NCBI GenBank assembly: GCA_043228905.1
Contig: JBHGNT010000001.1
Span: forward strand, 30,318,001-30,382,000
Direction: 5' to 3'
Source of the DNA: Azolla caroliniana
Lineage: Eukaryota > Polypodiophyta
DNA: 64,000 nt
Shown in pieces: positions 22,901-33,800 of the stretch. Made by a program: the position numbers and the translations under genes. The notes beneath the pieces were generated by a model that saw nothing but the letters and a program-made list of their open reading frames with translations, did not search any database and was not told where the DNA came from. Positions within the stretch are counted from its first letter, which is position 1, and each line of letters starts with the position of its first letter.

Positions 22901-23231
22901 ACTCGCAGCCATCCCAACCAGCCCTCCAATGGCCACAGAGCAGAAGGAAGAACCTCCCAGCGAGGAGATCACGGACACGGCACAACAGGAACTCGCCCCG
23001 GCCAACAGACCTCCCGAGGACGCCCACACGGTACCAGATCCAGTCGAAGTAGAGGTCAGCGCCCTCGAACCCACACCACCACCAGAAGAATCGGCCACAC
23101 CTGAGGCGGATGCCCGAGAGGATATGACAACCCCGGACCAAACTCAACCCCCCGCACCGACAGTCCAACCAGACCACCCTGCCACCACCCCGGACCCCGA
23201 AAACATCCTCGACATCTTAGAAGAGGAATGA
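19934..23231 (+). pseudogene. E extra 3' coding region of unknown function (broken)
   Basis: A long coding-like region between integrase and 3' LTR. The first intact frame (19934-21433, 499 codons) starts with a hydrophobic Leu/Ala-rich N-terminus that resembles a signal or membrane segment. An internal Met (MPLTASTETRAWLQERG) is an alternative start. A conserved-looking domain follows (LKEYFGEYSASGKAYCTYGG, IIISAYEGNRVDWGIITGEG), then Pro/Gln-rich linker. After TAG at 21431 the same frame runs on (AKQAALLMEVPELNTALIEA), then coiled-coil-like Glu/Lys/Gln-rich helices continue in shifted frames (22114-22608) and end in an acidic Pro-rich tail (22683-23231). I do not recognise a family. Position is that of env-like or other accessory ORFs in Tat/Athila elements. 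Confidence 0.6.
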
Positions 23232-23329
23232 AACAAGGGTCACGCCTAAAAGGCAATTTTTGTAATGTTGTTAGTATTTTGTAAGTCGTGGGTCTGACGG
23301 ACAAGGTCCTGTCCCACGGGCGTGCCAGG

Positions 23330-23823
23330 TGTTGTCCAGAGGACAGAAATATAGAATTAGGAAATTAGCAAACAACGGTAGTGTAACCGAGTAGGAAAGA
23401 ACGCCAGCGAGCGCCGAGTCCGAGTATCACGGGCCACCGACGGCTCGGCTGTGTATTAGGGGAAACGTTATTTAAACGAGGTCCAGTACCTCAGAGCGAG
23501 AGCAGAAAATATAGGCGGAAGCACTAGCTTAGTCCATCGTAACTAGATAATCCTGTAAGGTCACCGGCCGTAGGCCGTGTTCTATAATCCTTTTGGTGTT
23601 GCAGTAATATATCTGATTTGTGCCCATTTTGCTCCATGTGTCTGCGCTTTGGCTCATACTTATGATTTCAGCGCCGCCCACGCCTATCAAGATCTCGCTA
23701 GTGTTTTATCTCTGATCATTTTCTCCCTCACGACGCCTCTGTTACGAGCCTTCACGTACCACGCCCTTGGATACCAATAGCCGCATGCCTATCGAAGGTG
23801 TTCACCCAAAGGAACGGGTAACA
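23330..23823 (+). repeat. E 3' LTR (494 bp)
   Basis: Same length as the 5' LTR and starting TGTTGTCCAGAGG. The preceding 98 bases (23232-23329) are a 3' untranslated tail with only a weak purine tract (CACGGGCGTGCCAGG). The LTR ends at GGTAACA, followed by the duplicated TATTT. Confidence 0.9.
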
Positions 23824-23930
23824 TATTTTTCTCAAATAACCCAATACCTGTTAGGAAACAGGTCCCTCTGGATGGGAAGTGAGAAGAACAAAGTTGATGA
23901 GCAACTCGGCCGAGGCCGAATCCGGATGTG

Positions 23931-24095
23931 GAGGACCCGGCAACGGAAGACCCGGTGAGAACCGGATGATGAGTACCCGGCAAGGAAGGCCCAGTGAGAA
24001 CCGGATGACGAGTACCCGGCAACAGAAGGCCCGGTGAGAACCGGATGACGAGTACCCGGCAACAGAAGGCCCGGTGAGAACCGGATGACGAGTAC
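23931..24095. repeat. 40-bp minisatellite in LTR C
   Basis: About four tandem copies of a 40-bp unit containing GAACCGGATGACGAGTACCC, nearly identical between copies 3 and 4. LTRs G and H have an equivalent array on the other strand with a 54-bp unit. Confidence 0.8.
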
Positions 24096-24511
24096 TCATC
24101 GGATGAAGGGACATAAACCCTATGTTTCTGAGAGTCCTTTGGGGCTATATTTGTAAATAGCCGAAAAGTCATATTAGTATAAATATGACTTAGGGCAAAC
24201 TTAGTGTGCTGTAGTCGTCATTCTTGTTGGTGCAAAATTTGAGTGCGTAACTGTGTAGAGAGAGAGAGAGAGAGGAAGAGGTCATTGCCTTTGTTGTAAC
24301 CGCCGCCTATGGCGAAGATAGCAAGCTTGAGGTTGTTGCCTCGGTGCTTTACTATTGTACATTGTGACTTAGTGCTAGTTTGCAGTTTGTGGGCTGCCGT
24401 GGTTTTTCCCTAGTTTGGGTTTTCCAGGTAAACATCCTGTGTACTCTTCTCTTCACTGTGTCGTACTTCCATTACCCGTTTTCTGTGTTTTATCCTAGGC
24501 TCGGTTGTGGC

Positions 24512-24947
24512 TGTCATGATATGGCAAGACTCGAACCCATGACCTTAGGTTATATGGGTCGAGCTCTTGACCATTAGACCATCTATTGTAATACGTAGAA
24601 TATTATTTTCATTTACATTTTATTATAGGAAATTAGTGTATATTCCAGATTTCTCTAGAACATTCTAGAAGCTTCAGGATTACTCCTGAAAACACTATAA
24701 AAGAGGGCACTAGGCATTATGTTGAACCAAATTGGTTCAATGCCAGTCTTAAGCCTTTTAGCCACCATTGTATATTCTCTTCATATAATACATATCTTTC
24801 TTATCATCACACACTCGCTCTCTCGCTCTCTCTCTTTCTCTCTGTCTCGCTCACTTCTTCCTTCTCTCGAAGAAGTTCCACACCTCTCATAGTACTAATC
24901 CTTCGTTTAGTACTAATTCCTTCTCTGTCTCAGTACTGTTCATGACA
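24512..24947 (+). repeat. B 5' LTR (436 bp)
   Basis: Contains a TATA box TATAAAAG at 24696-24703. About 25-35 bp downstream is the near-palindrome TTGAACCAAATTGGTTCAA (24722-24740), where transcription should begin. The first 80 bp hold an antisense tRNA-like sequence. CT-rich tracts fill the 3' third. Confidence 0.9.
24519..24592 (-). repeat. tRNA-like sequence at the start of the B LTR
   Basis: Minus strand: GATGGTCTAATGGTCAAG (box A-like), then GGGTTCGAGTCTTG (box B-like, close to the GGTTCGANTCC consensus), with short acceptor-like pairing ATGG/CCAT. The same sequence recurs in the right LTR at about 29741-29814. It looks tRNA-derived, but the anticodon arm is irregular. Confidence 0.5.
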
Positions 24948-24948
24948 G

Positions 24949-24962
24949 TTTGAACCAAATTT
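24949..24962 (+). other. B candidate self-priming site
   Basis: TTTGAACCAAATTT sits directly after the 5' LTR, where a tRNA primer site would normally lie, and does not begin TGG. Its core TTGAACCAA is perfectly complementary to TTGGTTCAA at 24732-24740, which lies at the predicted 5' end of the transcript. This is the arrangement used by self-primed Tf1/sushi elements. Confidence 0.55.
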
Positions 24963-25021
24963 CCCTACCTTCTGTCTCTCTCATTTCCTACTAATCTTTT
25001 ATTCCTCTTTTCTTTCATCCC

Positions 25022-26173
25022 ATGGCCATTGTTAGTGCTGAAGAATATCAATCTGTTTTCTCGGAATTTCAATGCTTGATGGAGAAGTTCCATGCTTTGG
25101 AACAAGAAAACCAACGGTTGTTGGGGGATCTTCAGCAAATCTCCTTAGAAAAGCAGCAAACGCAACAACAACATGGGGAACTTGCGTTACGCGTGCAACA
25201 ACTCGAAGCCACCATCGTAGCGATGCAACAACAAGGGCCCGGAACACAAGGGATTCATAAAGAACCTAAGATTGGCCTTCCCACGAAGTTCGATGGAACG
25301 CGATCGCAATTTAGAGGGTTCCTTAACCATGTACGATTAGTTATTCAAATGCATCCTTCCCGATATCCCACCGATGCATCACGAGTGGGTTTAGTAGGCA
25401 CTTTGTTAAGTGGCTCAGCGTTGTCATGGTTCGCTCCACTATTAGAAAAGGAATCTCCATTACTCAACAATTTTGAAGAGTTTCTAGGTGAGTTTAAAGC
25501 ATGTTTCGGAGATACTGACAGCATCAGGACCGCAATCAACAAAATCCGGCGATTACGCCAAGGTGACCGTCCAGCCTCCGCATACGCTGCAGATTTTCGC
25601 CTACTCGCCGCCGATATCCCTTGGGATGATCAAGCGTTGATGGAGCAATTCCGTTATGGTTTACGCAACGAGGTCAAGGATTTACTCTTGACCTTCCCCG
25701 AAGAGCCAAAGTCCTTAACAGAAGCAATCAGTCGCGCGGTGAGATGTGACAACTGCCTCTTTGAGCGACGTTCGGAACGACAACTACAGATGCCGAGGGC
25801 AAGATCAGAGCCCACCTACGCCTCAGTGGTAGCAAGACCTTTTCCGAGGGAGTCATATAATGCGCCTCCAGCGAATACTCCGACTCCGATGGAGATTGAC
25901 ACTACACATCATCGAGGGCCATTATCCGAAGAAGAAAAGCAGCGACGCTGTACAAATCGACTATGTCTTTACTGCGGTGGACCAGGACATATCGCAATAA
26001 ATTGCCCCCATAGGCCAAGAAGACAGGTAAACCAAATAGTCGCTAGTTCTAATTGTACTAAATCCGAGCCTATTTCAGTAGGGATATATGATAGTCCTAA
26101 TAGTACTAATATCCCAGATCTAGCAAACAAATTTGATGTCCTTAGTCAGTTAGAAGAAGAGTTAAACGACTAA
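25022..26173 (+). CDS. gag: B Gag
   Basis: Intact 383-codon frame starting MAIVSAEEYQ. A coiled coil (EQENQRLLGDLQQISLEKQQ) precedes the capsid domain (LVGTLLSGSALSWFAPLLEK, GDRPASAYAADFRLLA) of the sushi/PEG10-like type. A CCHC zinc knuckle CLYCGGPGHIAINC lies near residue 320. A Ser/Asn-rich tail ends in LSQLEEELND. The protein should assemble the particle and bind element RNA. Pol begins 26 bp downstream in another frame. Confidence 0.9.
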   Translation: MAIVSAEEYQSVFSEFQCLMEKFHALEQENQRLLGDLQQISLEKQQTQQQHGELALRVQQLEATIVAMQQQGPGTQGIHKEPKIGLPTKFDGTRSQFRGFLNHVRLVIQMHPSRYPTDASRVGLVGTLLSGSALSWFAPLLEKESPLLNNFEEFLGEFKACFGDTDSIRTAINKIRRLRQGDRPASAYAADFRLLAADIPWDDQALMEQFRYGLRNEVKDLLLTFPEEPKSLTEAISRAVRCDNCLFERRSERQLQMPRARSEPTYASVVARPFPRESYNAPPANTPTPMEIDTTHHRGPLSEEEKQRRCTNRLCLYCGGPGHIAINCPHRPRRQVNQIVASSNCTKSEPISVGIYDSPNSTNIPDLANKFDVLSQLEEELND

Positions 26174-26199
26174 GTCCAGCCAAAATAGGAGCCGTTTGG

Positions 26200-29100
26200 T
26201 TGGACAGCCCTAGATCTGTGCAGCCCATTAGTGGTTCCATTCCCTCTAAGCAAGTTAGTGATGTGTTCGTAGCCCAAGTAATAGTTAGTACTAAAAGTAC
26301 CCCTCCAGTACATGTCCTAGCACTCCTAGATTCCGGAGCTAACTCTTGCTTTATGGATAAGAAATTTGGTCAAGCTCATAAGATATCCCTAAGAAACCTC
26401 CAGTGTCCAGCCTTTGTAGTAGTCATTGATGGACGTCCCATTGCTTCCGGAAATATCATAGAAGAGTCAGAGCCCATTAATATTGTCCTAGATAACTTAG
26501 CATGTGTAGTATCATTTAATATTATTAGTATCCCAGAACATCCTATAGTTTTAGGACTACCGTGGTTCGAGTTACATAACCCAGACATAGATTGGAGAAC
26601 AAGAGAAATCCGGTGTCGACAAACCCAAGGGTCAACTCAGAAGATGGCAACCATTTCGCTATGTCAGTTGCGTAAAGAAGGGCACAAGGAGGAAATGTTC
26701 CTCTTTGCAATATTAGTAAACCCCTCTAGCACCACTAAAGAAGAATCCACCGTTCAACTTCCCGAGAAGTATCGTCATTACGCCGATGTGTTCGATAAAG
26801 TACAAGCCAACACACTTCCTCATCATCGACCGTACGATTGCCCCATCGATTTACAACCGGGAAAAGAGCCGCCATGGGGACCGATCTACAATTTGTCACC
26901 AACCGAGCTGGAAGTCCTTCGGGCTTATATAGAGGAGAATTTGGAAAATGGTTTCATTCGGCATTCGAAATCTCCAGTCGGCGCGCCCATTTTCTTCGTC
27001 AAGAAAAAAGATGGATTACCGTGGCTTGAATAAGGTTACAATCAGGAATAGGTATGCTCTTCCCCTTATCTCAAGTCTTTTAGAATAGATCAATGATGCC
27101 AGGTTCTTCACGAAGATCGACTTACAGGGAGCATATAACCTCGTACGGATCCGACTAGGAGACGAATGGAAGACCGCGTTTCGCACCAGATATGGGCACT
27201 TCGAGTATACTGTCATGCCGTTCGGCCTCACTAATGCGCCGACAGTCTTCCAGCACATGGCTAATGATATATTCCGAGATCTATTGGATGATTGTTTGAT
27301 CATCTATTTGGATGATGTACTGGTTTATTCAAAGACCCAAGAAGAACATGATTCTCATGTACTATTAGTACTAAAACGACTTCGAGAACATGGTCTGTAT
27401 GCAAAGCTGGAAAAATGTAGTTTCGGGTGCAACCAAGTGGAATTTCTCGGCCACATCATTTCGTCAGAAGGCATCTCCATGGACCCAGCTAACTTAGGTC
27501 AAAACGGTGGTAGAATGGCAGACTCCACGTTCGGTGCGGGATGTGCAATGCTTCTTAGGCTTTGCCAATTTTTACCGGAAGTTCATACAAGATTACTCAA
27601 AGATCGTTCTACCTCTCACACAACTTACCAGGAAGGGACAACTGTTCATCTGGTCCGAAGAAACGGACATGGCTTTCGAGAGTCTTAAAAAGGCATTTAC
27701 ATCGGCTCCAATTCTAGCTCATGTCGATTCGGAAAAACCATTCATTATCGAAGCTGACGCATCGGATTTTGCATTGGGGAGCATTCTGTCACAACAGGGG
27801 AATGATGAGAAGCTACATCCTGTGGCTTTTCACTCACGCAAGTTTGATGCTGCCGAAATCAACTACGAAATTCATGATAAGGAGCTATTGGCAATAGTGG
27901 ATTCTTTTATGCAATGGAGGCATTTTCTGGAGGGATCCTCTCATCCAGTCACCGTATTTAGTGACCACAAGAATCTTGCCTACTTTCAGGATGCTCGTGT
28001 GTTGAATCGACGTCAAGCTCGGTGGGCCCACTTCCTCACGCGTTTCGACTTCAAAATTACATATCGTCCGGGGAGGCACCAAGGGAAGGCAGATGCATTA
28101 TCAAGGCGTTCGTATCTAGCACCCCGTCCCGGCGAGCCAGCTTTCGATAACCAAAAACAAGTCATCTTGGGACCGGCACGACTACAAGCAACACAGATCT
28201 TTGACATGCCTATGGATTCCCGCGTTATCGATACCGTACGTGAAGACTTGAAGACAGATGCGTTCGCCCAAGCTATACTAGCACAAATTGATCCCTCTCG
28301 AGCGTTGTGTTCACAGTCGCAACCACCAGGTACGGACTATCGGCAATTCAAATACCATGATGGATTACTCTTCTTTAAAGAACTTTTGTATGTTCCTAAT
28401 GGTTCTTGCCGCCTTCGAGTAGTACAAAACTGTCATGACACATATACAGCTGGGCATTTTGGTAGTACTAAAACATTACATTTAGTACAACGATCATTCT
28501 GGTGGCCCTGTATGCGACAATTTGTCGAGGATTTTGTTCGGACTTGTGATACATGTTGCAGAGTGAAAATGCCAAGGCATCATCCATATGGTTTATTAGA
28601 ACCATTACCAATTCCAAGCAAGCCATGGCAATCCATTGCTCTAGACTTCATCACAGATCTTCCAGTCTCTAAGGGGTTCAATGCGATTCTAACGGTGGTC
28701 GATTGATATACGAAGATGGCTCATTTCTTGCCATGTACTAAGGAGATCTCCAGTGAAGACACTACCAAAATTGTCATGCGTGAAGTATGTCGGCATCATG
28801 GACTTCCCGATAGTATCATCAGCGACCGTGGACCCCAGTTCGTGTCAAAATTCTGGAAGCACCTTTTTAACATGCTCAAGGTCACTTGTAACCTCTCCTT
28901 CGGCTACCACCCACAAACCGACGGCCAAGCTGAACGAACAAATCAAACATTGGAGCAGTATCTGCGGTGCTTTCTCAGCTATCATCAGGACGACTGGGCA
29001 GATATTCTCCACTTCGCCGAATTTGCCTATAACAACTCTATCCACGCATCCACTAAAGTTACGCCATTTTATGCTTATACGGGATGTCACCCCTGGTGGA

Positions 29101-29739
29101 GTGTACTTGAAACCCCAGAGGTGTCCACAAATCCGTGCACGGAGGATCGTTTGGAGCAGTTACGCAAGATACAAGCGGATTTATCTACTCATCTCCAGCA
29201 AGCTCAACAAACACACAAGGTCTACGCGGATCGTCATCGACTTCCATCCAGTTTTAATATTGGAGATCGGGTGTGGCTGCTACGACGACACATCAAGACT
29301 ACTCGCCCATGTGAGAAGTTGGATTATCGGAGATTAGGTCCTTTCCGTATTATTGGAAAGATTAATGATGTCGCTTTTCGTCTCGATCTACCTCCTCAAC
29401 TTCGGATACATCCGGTGTTTCATAGTTCTCTCCTCGAACCCTACCACGAGAGCACCATCCCAGGACTTCTTATCCAACCTCCACCCCCGATCTAGCTTGA
29501 AGATGGGCCGGAGTACGAGGTTGCCGCCATCCTTGATTCCAAGATTGTGCGCAACAAGCTCTACTATCTAGTCGATTGGCTAGGCTATAGCCCCAACGAA
29601 TGTACTTGGGAACCGATCGAGAATGTAACCAATGCTCGTGCTCTTCTTGAAGACTTCCATCGTCAATATCCACACAAACCGGGTCCTCAATCCAAGACGA
29701 CTCGTGACACTCGTCGTTTTAAAGGGGGGATAGTGTCAT
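26200..29739 (+). pseudogene. pol: B pol: protease, RT, RNase H, integrase, chromodomain (broken)
   Basis: Protease VLALLDSGANSCF. RT has [28 protein letters not shown] and active site [11 protein letters not shown]. RNase H has FIIEADASDFALGSIL and ADALSRRSY. Integrase has the finger HFGSTKTLH/CDTC and triad IALDFITDLP, SDRGPQF and HPQTDGQAERTNQ. The chromodomain is ILDSKIVRNKLYYLVDWLGY then CTWEPIENV. Damage: a small deletion near 27015 removes about seven residues before the DYRGLNKVT motif; TAG follows near 27090; there is a frameshift near 27500, TGA at 28704 (probably CGA) and TAG at 29493 (probably CAG). The catalytic residues themselves survive. Confidence 0.9.
29717..29733 (+). other. 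B polypurine tract
   Basis: TTTTAAAGGGGGGATAG immediately precedes the 3' LTR at 29734 and overlaps the last codons of pol. Confidence 0.85.
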
Positions 29740-30171
29740 GATATGGCAAGACTCGAACCCATGACCTTAGGTTATATGGGTCGAGCTCTTGACCATTAGA
29801 CCATCTATTGTAATACATAGGATATTATTTTCATTTACATTTTATTATAGGAAATTAGTGTATATTCCAGATTTCTCTAGAACATTCTAGAAGCTTCAGG
29901 ATTACTCCTGAAAACACTATAAAAGAGGGCACTAGGCATTATGTTGAACCAAATTGGTTCAATGCCAGTCTTAAGCCTTTTAGCCACCATTGTATATTCT
30001 CTTCATATAATACATATCTTTCTTATCATCACACACTCGCTCTCTCTCGATCTCTCTCTTTCTCTCTGTCTCGCTCACTTCTTCCTTCTCTCGAAGAAGT
30101 TCCACACCTCTCATAGTACTAATCCTTCGTTTAGTACTAATTCCTTCTTTGTCTCAGTACTGTTCATGGCA
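29734..30171 (+). repeat. B 3' LTR
   Basis: Near-identical to 24512-24947. It has TATAAAAG at 29918-29925 and the same palindrome after it. Differences are few (CT-tract change, GTAGAA to ATAGGA, final CATGACA to CATGGCA). Confidence 0.9.
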
Positions 30172-30211
30172 GTGGCCGAGCGTTGTTCATCGGGAGCGTG
30201 TATTCCTGTCA

Positions 30212-30872
30212 ATACCTTAGTTTCACTGCTGAACAGATGACCGAACTTCGGCAATCTCAAAGTGCTCTTGAGGCACGTGTCATTACTCTACAACGTGAGA
30301 CTAATAGACATGATGAGTGACAGGGTGAACCATCGTTTGTCGTTAAGCCATTTACGGGAGACAAAAAGGAAAGAACCAAAGAAGCAATCTGCATGTGGCT
30401 GGGCCGATGGGAGTCTCATTTTGAGCTCTATCCCATGCCAGATAGTACGAAGATTGCATATGTCGATCGAGAACTAGGGGGTAAGGCCGCCGCCTGGTGG
30501 CGTGGGCTCCGTACTTTGGGGAAATTGCCCGATATCTGGACAAATTTTGTCACAGTTTTCAAGGGCCAATTTCTGCAACCTTCCTCTCGAACCGAGGCAG
30601 CACAAGCTTTAATGAACCTCTCTAGCAGGAAGTTTTCCTCGCTAGAACACTATGTCCACCATGCTAGAACCCAAATCCAAAAATCGGGTCTAGAAGGGGA
30701 CAACTGGTTAATAGCTTGTTTTGTCAATGGCATCCCCAATTCAGACTATCATTGGATAGTGCACGATAAGGATCCAAAATCCTTCGAAGAGGCCGTTGAA
30801 ATAGTTCTTCGCTATCAATGCACTTCGAAGAAGGAGCACAACAAACCCAACGAAACGCCCGGGACTAAGTAG
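30212..30872 (+). pseudogene. gag: D gag, main part
   Basis: Continues the frame from 7593 and 23829: a coiled-coil-like stretch (MTELRQSQSALEARVITLQ), TGA near 30318, then the capsid domain (GKAAAWWRGLRTLG, FSSLEHYVHHARTQIQ, DSDYHW-type region). TAG at 30870 precedes the zinc-knuckle frame that follows. Chromovirus-type Gag; disabled by the stops and by the E and C insertions. Confidence 0.8.
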
Positions 30873-30875
30873 TCG

Positions 30876-33800
30876 CAATTCGGTGGGAAACGCAAGACAC
30901 CCAACGAATTCGTGGATCGCGATTGTAAGCGACAACATCCTTTTTGCGTATTCTGCAGAAAGAAGGGTCATACAAAAGATCAATGTCGAAAGCTCCAACG
31001 GAAAGAGCACGACAACAAAGCTAAAGCTGCAGACCATAAAGGTCAGATTCCTAATGTCCTTCAGGTCTATACACATCATTTAAGTAATTGTCAATGTTCT
31101 TTCCCTCACTATGTATTGGGTCCCACTAATTTACTACGTGCAAACGGGTATATCAATGGATCTCCCGTACAATTTTTATTTGATTCGGGAAGCTCACACA
31201 ACTTTGTGAATGACCGTTTGGTTCAGATATGGGGAATCCAACCCACCGTAAGTGATCACACCTACACGATGCACTTGGCTGATGGAAGAGTACAATACAT
31301 CAACGGGGCGATTCATTCATTAGGAATTTCTATTGACACTTATATAGAGGAAGTAGACTTCCATGTAACGAATCTTTGTACCAACGATGTAATACTGGGT
31401 TATCCCTGGTTTTATAATAAAAGCTCTTCTTTATCTATGGATTGGGTTCATCATTCGATTACATTTGTACTGAACGATTGTACTCATTTTATTCAATGTG
31501 TCAAAAAACAATCCCTCTCGATTGTTTCCTCGTGTCCATCAATATCCGAGTTGTCTTGTTCTACTTTATTTTATTGTGTACTTGATCTGGACGTCCACGT
31601 TTACAATATCGATAATGTCTCGGTTCAATTAACATATTTTGAACAACAACAACTTGATGAAATCTTAAATGATTTTCGTGATGTTTTTCCGAGTGAACTA
31701 CCAGATGGCTTACCTCCTAAACGTAATATAGACCATCGTATAGATATTGTACCTGGTGTTGCACCAATAAGTATACCTCCTTATCGCTTAAGTCGATCCG
31801 AAGAGGATGAGGTATCTAAGCAACTCAAGGAATATTTACGAATGGGTTATATACCTTATAGTAAATCTCCATGGGGTGCATCAGTTCTCTTGGTTAAAAA
31901 GAAAGAGGGCACATGGCATATGTGTATTAATTACCGACGCTTGAATAAAGTGACAATCAAGAATTCGTATCCACTGCCCCGGGCTGACGATCTAATTGAC
32001 TGTCTCCAGGGAGCTCGGTATTTTACGAAACTTGATCTCTGTACTGGTTACCATCAAATTCGTATAAGTGAGGACGATGTTCCTAAAACGACATTTCGTA
32101 CGCGCTATGACCATTCTGAGTTTTAGGTTATGCCTTTTAGTTTGACCAATGCTCCGGCTACATTTCAACAAGAAATGAATGACATTTTCCGAGAACAACT
32201 TGGAAAATTTGTCGTTATTTTCTTGGATGATATTTTAGTTTATAGCCTTACATTACAAGAACATGCTAAACATGTCTGCTTTGTTTTACAAACATTGCGT
32301 GACAAACAGTTTTACGCGAAGATCTCAAAATGTGAGTTCTTCAAGAAATCAATTACTTATCTTGGACATCTCATAACCGAACGAGGAGTTGAAATTGATC
32401 CTTCTCGCATCGAGAAAATCAAGCTTTGGCTCACTCTTCGGAATATTCGAGAAGTTCGATCATTCCTTGGTTTTGTCTGTTTTTTGTGAAAATCCCTTCG
32501 TAATTACTCCCAATTGACGACGCCGTTTACTAATCTTCTAAAAGGTCAAACGCGTAAGTCTACAAAACCTATTGTGTGGAATGCTACACTAGACCTCGCC
32601 TTTAAGGAACTCAAGGACCTAGTATGCAAGGCTCCTTCACTTCTTTTACCCGATCCTTCAAAACCTTTTGAGGTTGAAACCGATGCAAGTGATTATGCTA
32701 TAGGTGTTGTCTTATATCAAGATGGTAAACCAATAACATTCGAGAGTAAGAAACTTGTTTATGCTCAATGTCCGTATACCGTTCAAGAAAAGGAATTATT
32801 TGCAGTTATACATGCGCTCAAAACATGTCGCCATTATCTTTATGGAAATCGCTTTGTGGTAACTACGGACCACGAGTCCTTGAAATATTTTTGTGACCAA
32901 CAAGACCTGAAAGGTCGTAAGGCACGATGGGCTGATCTCATCCAAGACTTTGATTTTTCCATACGATATCGTAAAGGTTCCATGAATACTGTCGCTGATG
33001 CATTAAGTCGCATCCGTGAAGTTAACACGCTTAGCTTCACTGAAATATCATCAGATCTTTATGATCAACTTCGAGGAAAGTATCCTGATGACAGTTATTT
33101 CGCAAAATATTGGGCAAGAGTTGAGTCTGGAACAGACACCACCACATCCTCGAAGGAATACTTCCACATTGCTAACGGTCTTCTCTACCGTAATGGGAAG
33201 GTTTGTGTTCCAGATTTACCCGAGGTCAAAAAGAGGATTCTTTTTTAATGTCATGATGCACCCTTAGCAGGGCACCCTGGAATACATCGTACACTCGTTC
33301 TCATCTCCACTCAATTTTATTGGCCTAAGATGCGTCCTAACATACATAGCTATGTGACTAAATGTCACCAATGTCAGGTTAACAAAGCCGAGCGACTTAA
33401 AGCCGCAGGACTTTTACATCCCTTGGACATTCCCAGTAATAAGTGGGAAAGTATATCCATGGATTTTATTGTTAGCCTTCCACGCACCCAAAAAGGCCAT
33501 GATGCCATATGGGTTGTGGTTGATCGACTAACTAAGATGGCCAAATTTATTGCTACTAAAACCACGATAACAGCTCCTGAATTGGCTTACCAATTCGTTG
33601 ACGAGTTATTTCATTTTTATGGGTTACCGATGGATATCGTGAGTGATGGAGATCCAAAATTTACTAGTGACTTCTGGATGCAAGTCTTTAAGAAGTTAGA
33701 AACTACGTTGAGCATGAGCTCCACGGATCATCCTCAATCCGATGGACAAATAGAACGAGTAAATCAAATTATTGAGGACATGCTTCGAGCATATGTTGGT

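Larger units (their letters stand above)
7682..23823 (+). mobile_element. E: Tat-like Ty3/Gypsy element with an extra 3' coding region
   Basis: Flanked by the 5-bp duplication TATTT (7677-7681 and 23824-23828), with two 494-bp LTRs that differ by roughly a dozen substitutions. Order is gag, protease, RT, RNase H, integrase, a spacer, then about 3.3 kb of further coding-like sequence before the 3' LTR. Copia element F and solo LTR G are inserted in it. A D-G-G protease and no chromodomain place it near the plant Tat group. Confidence 0.9.
24512..30171 (+). mobile_element. B: Tcn1/sushi-like chromovirus (Ty3/Gypsy)
   Basis: Complete element flanked by GTGGC (24507-24511, 30172-30176). LTRs begin TGTCATGA and end TCATGACA (right copy CATGGCA). 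Gag resembles the PEG10/sushi type, protease is D-S-G, RT is Y-L-D-D, and a C-terminal chromodomain is present. Tcn1-like chromoviruses are known from fungi and from early-diverging land plants. LTR similarity is high, so it is young, but pol carries several breaks. Confidence 0.9.
23849..30211 (+). mobile_element. C: solo Copia LTR, split by chromovirus B
   Basis: LTR pieces at 23849-24511 and 30172-30211 surround element B. The outer ends are flanked by ATACC (23844-23848, 30212-30216). It starts TGTTAGGAAACAGG and ends TTCCTGTCA, i.e. the reverse orientation of LTR G. It carries the conserved hairpins (first at 24167-24190). No Copia coding sequence is present. It is inserted in the D gag gene. 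Confidence 0.9.

Noticed and set aside
23930-24100. CRISPR-like array
   Set aside because: Units are contiguous tandem copies without spacers, in an eukaryotic LTR; it is a minisatellite.
24300-24511. Possible host gene ending or promoter near GTCGTACTTCCATTACCCG
   Set aside because: The sequence matches Copia LTRs (C, G, H) in reverse orientation and is explained by solo LTR C.
24519-24592. Functional tRNA gene on the minus strand
   Set aside because: Box A and box B are good, but the anticodon arm has an oversized loop and the acceptor pairing is short; present as part of a repeated LTR. Kept as a tRNA-like feature only.
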